Assembly (NCBI GenBank): GCA_947589525.1
Contig: CANQAW010000089.1
Span: 1 to 7,154, forward strand
DNA from: Candidatus Gastranaerophilales bacterium
GTDB taxonomy: Bacteria > Cyanobacteriota > Vampirovibrionia > Gastranaerophilales > Gastranaerophilaceae
Length of the DNA stretch: 7,154 nucleotides
Direction of reading: 5' to 3'
The notes beneath the pieces were generated by a model that saw nothing but the letters and a program-made list of their open reading frames with translations, was not told the DNA's origin and ran no database searches. The first letter of the stretch is position 1. Each line of letters opens with the position of its first letter. Below, piece after piece: positions 1 to 6,502 of this stretch. A program made the translations under genes and the position numbers.

Positions 1-543
1 AACAGCCAGTGACCCCGGCAGAATAAAGTGATGCGAATTAATATCCTCGTTAAACCAGAATTTAGATTCAACATTAATTAAAGGTTTGGAATTTGAAAGC
101 GCAAATTCGCTTGTATTTAACCACGAATTTAAAACGGAAATCGAGTAATTTTGAACAAAATTAGCAAGATTAGATTCAGACCCGTCTGTTATAACTAAAA
201 CGCTTGGGTTTTGGCGGTTGATTAATTTTGTTGTAAAGTCGTTCGGGATAATTATTGCGCCTTTTAGTTTTGAATTTTTAATATCTTTATACATTTCATC
301 TTTTGATGTGAAAAATTTTGTTTTTATATATTTGCTGTGGTCAAAAGAGTTAATTAAAGTGCTAATTTTTGGGTTTATATCACCGTTTTTAATTCCTAAA
401 GTGATTTTTACGGTATCTAAGTTAACCGAATATCTGTATAAAATTAAAATCACTAAAGGCAGAATAAAAGCAATTAAGATACTTGAGGGGTCTCTTAAAA
501 TTTGATAAAATTCTTTTTTAATTAAAGCAAGATAAGTTTTCAT
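1..543 (-). CDS. ABC-2 type efflux permease, YbhS/YbhR-like (C-terminus beyond window edge)
   Basis: This is the inner-membrane permease subunit of the exporter encoded by this operon. 181 codons are visible, reading without a stop to base 1, so the C-terminal membrane bundle is missing. The N-terminus has a short amphipathic cytoplasmic segment (MKTYLALIKKEFYQILRDP), then one membrane helix at about residues 20-36. A large extracytoplasmic domain follows to about residue 170. The W-F-N...S...F..PG pattern at residues 163-177 is typical of the YhhJ/YbhS/YbhR family just before the second membrane helix. The ATG at 543 is chosen because AGGA lies 6 nt upstream and the ATPase stop is only 8 nt away. 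Such exporters usually use two related permeases, so a second may lie just left of the window. The substrate cannot be read from the sequence; relatives export drugs or other amphiphiles. Confidence 0.88.
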   Translation of the reverse strand, partial: MKTYLALIKKEFYQILRDPSSILIAFILPLVILILYRYSVNLDTVKITLGIKNGDINPKISTLINSFDHSKYIKTKFFTSKDEMYKDIKNSKLKGAIIIPNDFTTKLINRQNPSVLVITDGSESNLANFVQNYSISVLNSWLNTSEFALSNSKPLINVESKFWFNEDINSHHFILPGSLAV

Positions 544-549
544 AAAATA

Positions 550-553
550 TCCT
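550..553 (-). promoter_or_regulatory. Ribosome binding site of the permease, overlapping the ATPase stop codon
   Basis: On the minus strand the ATPase ends in TAG and the message continues as TAGGA, so the AGGA Shine-Dalgarno shares bases with the stop codon. The spacing to the permease ATG is 6 nt. The arrangement suggests translational coupling of ATPase and permease. Confidence 0.65.
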
Positions 554-2048
554 ATCTGTTTTTTGCTTTTTTAATCAGATTAATAAAAGCTTCCTGCATA
601 TTTTTTGCGTTTGCTTTTTTGATTAATTCGTCGGGCTTATCAAGAGCAATGATTTCTCCGTTATAAAAAAGAGAAATATTATCGCAAAATCTTGCTTCAT
701 CCATAAAATGAGTTGTAACAAGAACGCTCACTCCGATTTTGGATAACGATTTTATATGATTCCAAAATTCCCTTCTTTGAATAACATCAACTCCCGAAGT
801 GGGTTCATCCAAAAACAAAACGCTCGGCTGGTGGATTAGCGCACAACCAAGAGATAATCTTTGTTTAAACCCTAAAGGTAAAAGAGATGTTATTGTGTTT
901 TTATATTGTTCAAGGTCGAAAATTTCTAAAATTTCTTTAATTCTTTTTCTTTTATCTGCGCTTGAAAGTCCGTAAACTCCAGCAAAAAATTCTAAATTAT
1001 CCAAAGTTGATAATTTAGAATATAATGAAAATTTCTGCGCCATATACCCGAGGTTTTTGCGTGCGAGTGTGCTTTTCTTTTCAACGTCTATCCCTAAAAT
1101 ATAACCTTTTCCGAAGCTGGGTTTAATAAGTGCGCACATCATTTTAAAAGTTGTGGATTTTCCCGCTCCGTTAGGGCCTAAAAGCCCGAATATTTCTCCT
1201 TTTTTAATACAGAAGGAATTATTTTTAACGGCTTCAAAATCTCCGAATTTTTTGGATAATTTGTCCGCCAAAACAACACACTCTTGATTATGGTCAATAA
1301 TATGATAATTTTTAGCAATTAGCGACTCTTTTTGCCTGTATCCTCCCATAAGCTCAATTACTTTTGTTTCAAAAGTTTCATAGTCATTACCTATAGTTTT
1401 TGTATCTCCTTTAAAAATAATTTTTCCCTTATCCAATAAAATGCTGTAATCAAAGTTATAGGCTTCATCTAAATAAGAACTTGACCAGATAACACTGGTA
1501 TCTTTATTAATCATTTTTTTAACAAGCTCCAATAATTCTATTCTTGATAAAGGGTCAACTCCGTTTGAGGGTTCGTCCAGTATTAAAAGCTCGGGGTTGC
1601 CTAAAAGTGCGCAGGCAAGCCCGAGTTTTTGCTTCATTCCGCCTGAAAGATTTCCTGCAAGCCTGTCTTTAAAAGGTTTTAGAGTTGTAAAATCAAGCAA
1701 TGTATCAAAATTTTTAGACGCTTCTTTTAACTCGCAATATAAATTTAAATTTTCAATAACGGTTAAATCTTCGTATAAACCAAATCTTTGAGGCATATAA
1801 CCCGTTTTTTGGACAATTTTATTTTTATCTTTTTTTGGGTCTAAATTAAGAGTTAAAATTTTTCCCTCAAAATTGCACAATAAACCGATAAGAGTCCTGA
1901 TAAGAGTGGTTTTTCCCGAGCCGTCCGCACCGATTAGAGAAATAATCGAGCCTTTTTTGATTTCTAAATTGATATCGTTTAAAACAACTTTGGAGTCAAA
2001 TTTTTTTGTCATATTTTGAACTTCAATTGAGTTTAGATATTGTGTCAT
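552..2048 (-). CDS. Tandem-domain ABC transporter ATPase, YbhF-like
   Basis: This cytoplasmic protein would power the exporter. Its 498 residues hold two fused nucleotide-binding domains, as in E. coli YbhF and the N-terminal half of RbbA. Domain 1: Walker A GADGSGKT (40-47), Q-loop Q87, signature LSGG (134-137), Walker B LLILDEP (154-160). Domain 2: Walker A GPNGAGKS (291-298), Q-loop Q338, signature-position LPLG (390-393), Walker B LFLDEP (411-416), H-loop H447. Domain 1 has Ser191 where the H-loop histidine is expected. The LPLG form of the second signature is, from memory, usual in YbhF proteins, so it looks like a family trait and not decay. A linker of about 40 residues joins the domains, making the protein shorter than YbhF (about 580). 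The gene overlaps the adaptor gene by 26 nt. The ATG at 2048 has only an A/G-rich leader; Met13 (2012) is an alternative with no better site. Confidence 0.93.
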   Translation of the reverse strand: MTQYLNSIEVQNMTKKFDSKVVLNDINLEIKKGSIISLIGADGSGKTTLIRTLIGLLCNFEGKILTLNLDPKKDKNKIVQKTGYMPQRFGLYEDLTVIENLNLYCELKEASKNFDTLLDFTTLKPFKDRLAGNLSGGMKQKLGLACALLGNPELLILDEPSNGVDPLSRIELLELVKKMINKDTSVIWSSSYLDEAYNFDYSILLDKGKIIFKGDTKTIGNDYETFETKVIELMGGYRQKESLIAKNYHIIDHNQECVVLADKLSKKFGDFEAVKNNSFCIKKGEIFGLLGPNGAGKSTTFKMMCALIKPSFGKGYILGIDVEKKSTLARKNLGYMAQKFSLYSKLSTLDNLEFFAGVYGLSSADKRKRIKEILEIFDLEQYKNTITSLLPLGFKQRLSLGCALIHQPSVLFLDEPTSGVDVIQRREFWNHIKSLSKIGVSVLVTTHFMDEARFCDNISLFYNGEIIALDKPDELIKKANAKNMQEAFINLIKKAKNR

Positions 2049-2907
2049 TTTTTTCTTTATTTTCTTTTAGGGGAATAATAACAGATACGGGCATGCCCTG
2101 ACGGATAAAATCGTCTGTTTGCGTTATATAAACTCTTATTCTGTAAACTAAATCCGCTCTTAAATCTTCGCTTTGAACGGTCTTGGGGCTAAATTCGCTT
2201 ACGGGAGAAATATATCCTATATAACCATCGTAGCGCTTTTTCTTATTTGTTTTGGGGTCAATGGTATCCGTTAAAATTTTTGCGCTTTGACCGTATTTAA
2301 TATTTCCAAGCTCGTTTTCTTTGATATAAGTTCTGACCCAAATCGGCTCAGTTAAATTCATAACGTAAATTATCTGCCCTTGTTGCACCTGTGCACCTTT
2401 TTCCTGCGCACGAGCGGAGATTATCCCTTTTTGCGGAGCATAGAGCTTTGTATAATCAAGCTGATTTTTTTGATAGTTAAGATTGGCTTCTTTTTGAGCA
2501 TAATTTGCAATGCTTGAAGATTTATTGTTAAATAAAGTTTCGCAGTATTCTTTTGAGATGGTTCCGTCTTTGCACAAAGGGTGATTTCTTTGATATTTCA
2601 GAGTATCTTCTCTTTTTTGCGCTTTTGAAATAAGACTATCTGCGAGAGCTTTTTTATAATTTGCAATATAATCTTTGTCATCCAACAGTGCCAGCAGTTG
2701 ACCTTCTTGAACAAAATCTCCCTCTTCGGCAAAAACCTCTTTTATTCTGCCCGAAACCTGAAATGATAAGTCAACCTGCCTTATTTCGATGTTTCCGTAG
2801 GTTTTAATTATATCTTTATTTTTATTCTTTAAAAGATAAAATAAAATTACGCCCAAAACAGCAAATATTATGAAAACAAAAAGAATAATCTTTAAATTTT
2901 TGCTCAT
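2023..2907 (-). CDS. Periplasmic adaptor (HlyD/YbhG-type membrane-fusion protein)
   Basis: This protein would bridge the ABC permease and the outer-membrane factor. Of 294 residues, a single N-terminal membrane anchor spans about 6-26. The first lipoyl half lies at about 41-76 (QVSGRIKEV..EEGD.V..GQ), an alpha-helical hairpin at about 78-150, and the second lipoyl half at about 150-182. The beta-barrel follows (R192-T-Y-I...LG..K.GQ). The stretch at 228-275 (GYIGYISPV, EFSPKTVQ, DLVYRIRVY, RQGMPV) closely resembles E. coli YbhG/YhiI, from memory of that family. At the hairpin tip, K104-x6-L111-x6-S118 resembles the RLS motif that adaptors use to dock on TolC. Two cysteines, C112 and C122, flank this tip. 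The start codon overlaps the stop of the outer-membrane factor gene (ATGA), so translation is probably coupled; the 3' end overlaps the ATPase gene by 26 nt. Confidence 0.93.
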   Translation of the reverse strand: MSKNLKIILFVFIIFAVLGVILFYLLKNKNKDIIKTYGNIEIRQVDLSFQVSGRIKEVFAEEGDFVQEGQLLALLDDKDYIANYKKALADSLISKAQKREDTLKYQRNHPLCKDGTISKEYCETLFNNKSSSIANYAQKEANLNYQKNQLDYTKLYAPQKGIISARAQEKGAQVQQGQIIYVMNLTEPIWVRTYIKENELGNIKYGQSAKILTDTIDPKTNKKKRYDGYIGYISPVSEFSPKTVQSEDLRADLVYRIRVYITQTDDFIRQGMPVSVIIPLKENKEKNDTISKLN

Positions 2908-4223
2908 AATTGTCCGCCCACAGCTTTATATAAACTAAGATAATCAATAAGTCTTGAAATTTTTGCAAAAGCAAGAATTTGCTCCTTTTCGTTCATTCTT
3001 GTTTTATCGTCAAAGTAATCAATTTTTGATGCAGTGCCTTGTTTTAATTTTTTTCTTGTTGCGTTAAAATTTTTTGTTTCGATATTCAGCTGATTTTTAG
3101 AGATATTTTCGCTTTTTTTATCCTGCTTAATTTGATTTAGTGCGTTATTTATTTCTTCGATTGCTTTTAAATCTTTTTGAAAGTATTGTTCTAAAAGCTC
3201 GCTGTAGCGTGCTTTTTTATATTTTAAATTTGCAATTTTTTCTCCTCCTTTAAATAAATCTAGCGTTGCACCTGCAACCAAAAGCGCAAAACTTGAGCCC
3301 CATGCAAAAAAATTTCCCGCTCCCGCCGTATCAAAAGCAAGCAGACCCGTCAGATTAAATTTCGGAAAAAATTCTTTTTTAGCTATTGTTATATCAATTT
3401 TTGCGCTTTTTAATTTATTTTCAATTTCAACCATATCCGGTCTTAAATAAATTAAATCGGAATTTATTATCTCGGGGATAGTTTGCTGATATTCAAAATC
3501 TTGGAGTTTTCCTCTTTGAATTTCATCCGCACAAGAGGCGCTTTGACCTATCAGGGTCGAAAATTTATAAAGGTTTGAATTTTGAGTTTTGATTAAATTT
3601 TCATAGATTAATTTTTCCGCAAATAAATCTTTTTGAAAATTGTTAAATTCAATGCTGTCAATTATGCCGTAGTAATATTTTCTGTCATTATATTTTAAAT
3701 TGTAGGTTTTATTTTCGATTATTTCTTTTTCTTTTTCAATTAAATAATCTGTTAAAATTATATTCATATAAGTTGTTGCAACATTAGATAAAAGCGTTAT
3801 ATAAACTCCTTCTCTGTTTGCTCTTTGAGCTTTGTAGAGTTTTTGGGCGGATTTTGTTTTATCAAAGTTTTTCAAAAGAAAATCAGGTTCATAACTTGCC
3901 TGCAAGGGGACTATAAAAGAATTTTGCTTTATAAAAAAATTGTTATTATCATTAAAAGGAAAATGCGCACCTAAATAATTTGCCCCGATTGAGGCTTGGG
4001 GAAGCTGATTAGCAAACTGCATTTTAACTTGCTGCTGGAATTGTTCAAGTTTGTAATTTGCTTCTTTAAGCTCATGGTTATTGTTAAGTGCTTCAAAGAT
4101 ATAATTTTCCAAGTATTCATCGTTAAATCTTTTAAAAAAGTCAAGGTTGTACCCTTGAGTACAAGGGACTAAAAAACATATTAAAATTAAAATAAAAATC
4201 CTCATATAAAGATTTTTTATCAT
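2904..4223 (-). CDS. TolC-like outer-membrane efflux factor (OprM/NodT family)
   Basis: This is the outer-membrane exit duct of the tripartite exporter. With the ATG at 4223 it has 439 residues, close to usual for the family. A signal peptide is evident: basic MIKNLYMR, hydrophobic core IFILILICFLVP, and probable cleavage near CTQG-YN. The Cys before the cleavage region has Pro at -1, so a lipoprotein signal, common in OprM relatives, is not supported. The protein has the two-repeat helical architecture of the family. The second repeat begins at the hallmark YLRPDMVEIENKL (259-271), with IAKKEFFPKFNLTG following, and ends in SLYKAVGGQL. The frame stays open to a TTG at 4247, but neither start has a Shine-Dalgarno; ATG is preferred, and Met at 4205 is a third option that still gives a signal peptide. 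The GGDEF gene stops 49 nt upstream with no terminator between, and the stop overlaps the adaptor start. Confidence 0.92.
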   Translation of the reverse strand: MIKNLYMRIFILILICFLVPCTQGYNLDFFKRFNDEYLENYIFEALNNNHELKEANYKLEQFQQQVKMQFANQLPQASIGANYLGAHFPFNDNNNFFIKQNSFIVPLQASYEPDFLLKNFDKTKSAQKLYKAQRANREGVYITLLSNVATTYMNIILTDYLIEKEKEIIENKTYNLKYNDRKYYYGIIDSIEFNNFQKDLFAEKLIYENLIKTQNSNLYKFSTLIGQSASCADEIQRGKLQDFEYQQTIPEIINSDLIYLRPDMVEIENKLKSAKIDITIAKKEFFPKFNLTGLLAFDTAGAGNFFAWGSSFALLVAGATLDLFKGGEKIANLKYKKARYSELLEQYFQKDLKAIEEINNALNQIKQDKKSENISKNQLNIETKNFNATRKKLKQGTASKIDYFDDKTRMNEKEQILAFAKISRLIDYLSLYKAVGGQL

Positions 4224-4272
4224 TTTAATATGTTTTTGAATGCTCAAAGAGGGCTAAATCTTATTAACAATT

Positions 4273-5148
4273 TTATCCGCCCAAATTCATTTTGGAAAAT
4301 TCAACAATTCTGTTTTTGCCTGATTGTTTTGCATTATACAGCGCATGTTCGGCGTAGCGGATTAGCGTATTTGAATCTTCTTCTATGTCTTCTGCGCAAG
4401 GAAAAGAAGAAATTCCTCCGGAAACCGTAATAGGGTGGCGCTCTTCTTCGTTAGCAGGGATAAATTCCATTTTTTCAACATCAGACCTGAAACGTTGAGC
4501 AAAAACCATTGCCTGCTGTTCGGTTGTTTCGGGAAGCAATACAACAAACTCCTCGTCTCCGTATCTGGTTAAAACATCTTCTTTTCGGACAAGAGCAGAG
4601 AGCATTTGAGCAATTTTCTTTAATAAAATATCGCCCCAGTCATAACCGTACATATCATTTACGATTTTAAAATAATCGATGTCTACAAGCAGACAGGAAA
4701 CAGGCGTTCCGTATCTTTTTGAACGTGAAATTTCGGCATCCAGCCTGTGATGAAGATATTTTCTGTTGTAAAGACCTGTTAATTCATCACATATTGCCGA
4801 TTTAATCAGTTCTTTTTTAATTTCGCAAGTTTTTAAAAGTGCTTTAATTCTTGTGTTTAATTCCGTGTTATTTGCTGGCGTGGTAATGTAATCAACGCTT
4901 AAAGCTCTTACGGTAAGGCTGTCGGGGATAACGGGAGTAGGAATTAATACACAGCATTCAAGCTTTCGAACTGCACAAAATTCTCTAATTTTGTTAATAT
5001 CAAAATCTAAAATTAATAAACTCGGATTATATTGTTTATAATTTTCAAGTTCGCTTAAATCAAATTCTCTTAATTCGATTTCGTCATCTAATTCAATAAA
5101 CTGTGAAAGCTTTGATTTTCCGCTCTCGCTGAATACTGCAATATTCAT
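4273..5148 (-). CDS. Degenerate-receiver plus GGDEF-domain protein, probable c-di-GMP signalling/regulatory protein
   Basis: With the ATG at 5148 the protein has 291 residues and no membrane segment, so it is cytoplasmic. Residues 1-107 look like a receiver fold: LLILDFD (44-50) matches the phospho-acceptor strand and VDYITTPANNTEL (85-97) the end of a receiver. However, the conserved Lys before Pro is Thr90 and the acidic pair after strand 1 is absent. Residues 119-286 are a GGDEF domain: DELTGLYNR (121-129), DIDYFKIVND (156-165), TVSGG (241-245) and ALYNAKQSGKNR (269-280). The signature reads GDEEF (197-201) instead of GG[DE]EF. The inhibitory-site motif RKED (188-191), five residues before the signature, is intact. 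Diguanylate cyclase activity is therefore doubtful and c-di-GMP binding plausible. The start is set by an AAGGAG 8 nt upstream; the in-frame ATG at 5214 would place the promoter inside the gene. It is first in the efflux operon. Confidence 0.9.
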   Translation of the reverse strand: MNIAVFSESGKSKLSQFIELDDEIELREFDLSELENYKQYNPSLLILDFDINKIREFCAVRKLECCVLIPTPVIPDSLTVRALSVDYITTPANNTELNTRIKALLKTCEIKKELIKSAICDELTGLYNRKYLHHRLDAEISRSKRYGTPVSCLLVDIDYFKIVNDMYGYDWGDILLKKIAQMLSALVRKEDVLTRYGDEEFVVLLPETTEQQAMVFAQRFRSDVEKMEFIPANEEERHPITVSGGISSFPCAEDIEEDSNTLIRYAEHALYNAKQSGKNRIVEFSKMNLGG

Positions 5149-5156
5149 AATTCTAT

Positions 5157-5162
5157 CTCCTT
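5157..5162 (-). promoter_or_regulatory. Strong Shine-Dalgarno that fixes the GGDEF gene start
   Basis: AAGGAG on the minus strand lies 8 nt before the ATG at 5146-5148. It is the best ribosome binding site on the minus strand here and argues against the upstream in-frame ATG at 5212-5214, whose leader (TAATATAAATGTATG) has no Shine-Dalgarno. Confidence 0.8.
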
Positions 5163-5172
5163 GTGCTTTTAA

Positions 5173-5181
5173 ATTATAACA
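5173..5181 (-). promoter_or_regulatory. Extended -10 promoter driving the GGDEF-efflux operon
   Basis: The minus strand reads TGTTATAAT, an exact TGnTATAAT extended -10 element. No good -35 hexamer is visible about 17 bp upstream (around 5196-5201, T-rich), which extended -10 promoters can tolerate. Initiation would fall near 5166, leaving a leader of about 20 nt that contains the Shine-Dalgarno. It probably serves all five downstream minus-strand genes. Confidence 0.6.
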
Positions 5182-5209
5182 TTTAGTTAAATATTTAAAA
5201 ATTAATTCA

Positions 5210-5268
5210 TACATTTATATTATGTTTTATTCTATAATATTAATTAAACTTGAATATGAATAAATGTA
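5210..5268. repeat. 9-bp inverted repeat in the divergent intergenic region
   Basis: TACATTTAT (5210-5218) and ATAAATGTA (5260-5268) are exact reverse complements separated by 41 bp. With one inserted base the match extends a few more positions (TTCA before the left arm, TGAA after the right arm). The arms flank the plus-strand TATAAT at 5233-5238. It could be a regulator binding pair or chance in AT-rich DNA. Confidence 0.35.
5233..5238 (+). promoter_or_regulatory. Candidate -10 element for the serine hydrolase gene
   Basis: There is an exact TATAAT on the plus strand 56 bp before the ATG at 5295. The region 16-18 bp upstream has no convincing -35 hexamer and there is no TG extension, so this is only a candidate. 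In such AT-rich DNA a TATAAT can occur by chance. Confidence 0.35.
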
Positions 5269-5294
5269 GTGAAGTGTGTAATTTAATTTAAAAA

Positions 5295-6464
5295 ATGAAA
5301 GCTCAAAGACAAACAGTACTAAATGATTATTATATCTATAATCAGCCTTATTATCAGGAAAACGAACAAAGATATAAAAAACTCACCAGAAGAAAAATAA
5401 AACCCAAAAGAAAGATTAATTTCTTTGCTTTCTTATTTGCTTGCCTGCTTTTAGGGCTTTGGAGCTGTTATGTTTTTCCTTACACGTTTGATAATATTTT
5501 AAGACCACTTTATGTCAATCGTATTTTAAACCGCAATATAAAATTTGATGTTAAAAATTATGTCTATCCTACATATAAATATCTTGCAAATTCTTATCTT
5601 TTGGATACTCCGTTAATTGTTCCGAGACGGGAAAATGTTAAAAATTTTGCTCATATCAGAGTTTTGGGAGAATTCAGCTCAACAAAGGCAAAGCTTTTGG
5701 AATTATTTAAGAAATATCCCAATTTAACCCCTGCTGTTTTTGTATGGGAATATTCAAGCGGTAAAGGCATTGAAATTAACGCCGATGTACCTTATGCAAG
5801 CGCAAGTATAATAAAAATCCCGATTGCTTTTGAATTGATGCGTTTAATTGATTTTTCTTCAACAACCCAAAATCCCATAACTTTAAAGGATAAAAGAAAA
5901 TATACGGATGAATTTAAAACGGAAGGTTCGGGAAAACTTCAATATTCCCAAAGCAACGTTGATTATACACTTGATCATCTCGCAAATATAATGATTACAA
6001 ATTCCGACAATTCCGCAACTAATATGTTATTATACGAAATTGGAGGAATTGACGGATTTAACCGAGATATGAGAAATATCGGTTTAAAGACAACTTCAAT
6101 GGGAGGCTGGCTTCCCGATATCGAAGGAAGAAATAAAACTACGGCACGGGAAATGTCGACTATTTTATATAATATTAATAATCCTAACTACGTTCCCGTT
6201 AAATATAACAATGTTTTAAAAGAATACCTGGGTAATACCAAAAACACCCATCTTTTAAAAGAAAAACTGCCCGTTGATGCCATGGTTTTGCACAAAACCG
6301 GAAATATCGGAAAAATGCTGGGCGACAGCGGAATAATATACACCGGCAACGGTAAAAAATATATAGTTACAATTTTGGTTAAGCGTCCGAAAAATGATTA
6401 TAATGCAAAACTGTTAATACAAGATGCTTCTTTGATAATTTATAATGATATAAATTCGCTTTAA
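5295..6464 (+). CDS. Membrane-anchored serine hydrolase of the class A beta-lactamase/PBP-like fold
   Basis: The protein has 389 residues. An N-terminal cytoplasmic tail of about 41 residues is rich in Tyr (12, 13, 15, 19, 20, 27) and then in Lys/Arg. One membrane helix follows at about 42-60, and the rest faces the periplasm. A spacer at about 61-125 precedes the hydrolase domain (about 128-389). Its active-site motifs are all visible: SIIK (SxxK, 171-174; S171 the nucleophile), SDN (237-239) and KTG (334-336). The stretch after SDN (GGWLPDIEGRNKTTARE, 270-286) does not show the class A ExxxN omega-loop motif, so the usual deacylating glutamate is not evident. The family (Pfam beta-lactamase2) includes true beta-lactamases and enzymes of other or unknown role; a cell-wall or penicillin-binding role fits as well as resistance. 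The start is the first in-frame ATG and lacks a clear Shine-Dalgarno. The gene is divergent from the efflux operon. Confidence 0.88.
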   Translation: MKAQRQTVLNDYYIYNQPYYQENEQRYKKLTRRKIKPKRKINFFAFLFACLLLGLWSCYVFPYTFDNILRPLYVNRILNRNIKFDVKNYVYPTYKYLANSYLLDTPLIVPRRENVKNFAHIRVLGEFSSTKAKLLELFKKYPNLTPAVFVWEYSSGKGIEINADVPYASASIIKIPIAFELMRLIDFSSTTQNPITLKDKRKYTDEFKTEGSGKLQYSQSNVDYTLDHLANIMITNSDNSATNMLLYEIGGIDGFNRDMRNIGLKTTSMGGWLPDIEGRNKTTAREMSTILYNINNPNYVPVKYNNVLKEYLGNTKNTHLLKEKLPVDAMVLHKTGNIGKMLGDSGIIYTGNGKKYIVTILVKRPKNDYNAKLLIQDASLIIYNDINSL

Positions 6465-6473
6465 AATTTATGC

Positions 6474-6502
6474 TTGACTATAATTTTCCCCTATTATATT
6501 AT
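6474..6502 (+). promoter_or_regulatory. Sigma-70-type promoter of the SLH protein gene
   Basis: A -35 box TTGACT (6474-6479) and a -10 box TATTAT (6497-6502) each match consensus at five of six bases, with a 17-bp spacer. The promoter begins 10 bp after the hydrolase stop, and no terminator hairpin lies between them. Initiation near 6508-6510 gives a leader of about 44 nt. It is the most complete promoter in the window, in keeping with strong expression of a surface protein. Confidence 0.65.

Noticed and set aside
218..505. Plus-strand open frame of 95 codons with hydrophobic content
   Set aside because: It is antisense to the permease gene, whose reading matches the ABC-2 permease family; the frame is a shadow without a Shine-Dalgarno or known similarity.
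1597..1791. Plus-strand open frame of 64 codons
   Set aside because: It is antisense to the Q-loop-to-Walker B part of ATPase domain 1, and its sequence follows from those conserved motifs.
4129..4160. Lipoprotein signal (lipobox) in the outer-membrane factor
   Set aside because: The candidate cysteine is preceded by Pro at -1 (LVPC), which does not fit the Gly/Ala/Ser requirement; an ordinary signal peptidase I site after CTQG fits better.
4224..4272. Possible terminator or separate promoter between the GGDEF and outer-membrane factor genes
   Set aside because: No stable hairpin with a U-run is visible. The only promoter-like match (TTGGGC with TAAGAT on the minus strand) has a poor -35 and a 15-bp spacer.
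4230..4430. Plus-strand open frame of 66 codons across the junction between the GGDEF and outer-membrane factor genes
   Set aside because: Most of it is antisense to the conserved C-terminal GGDEF sequence, and there is no ribosome binding site.
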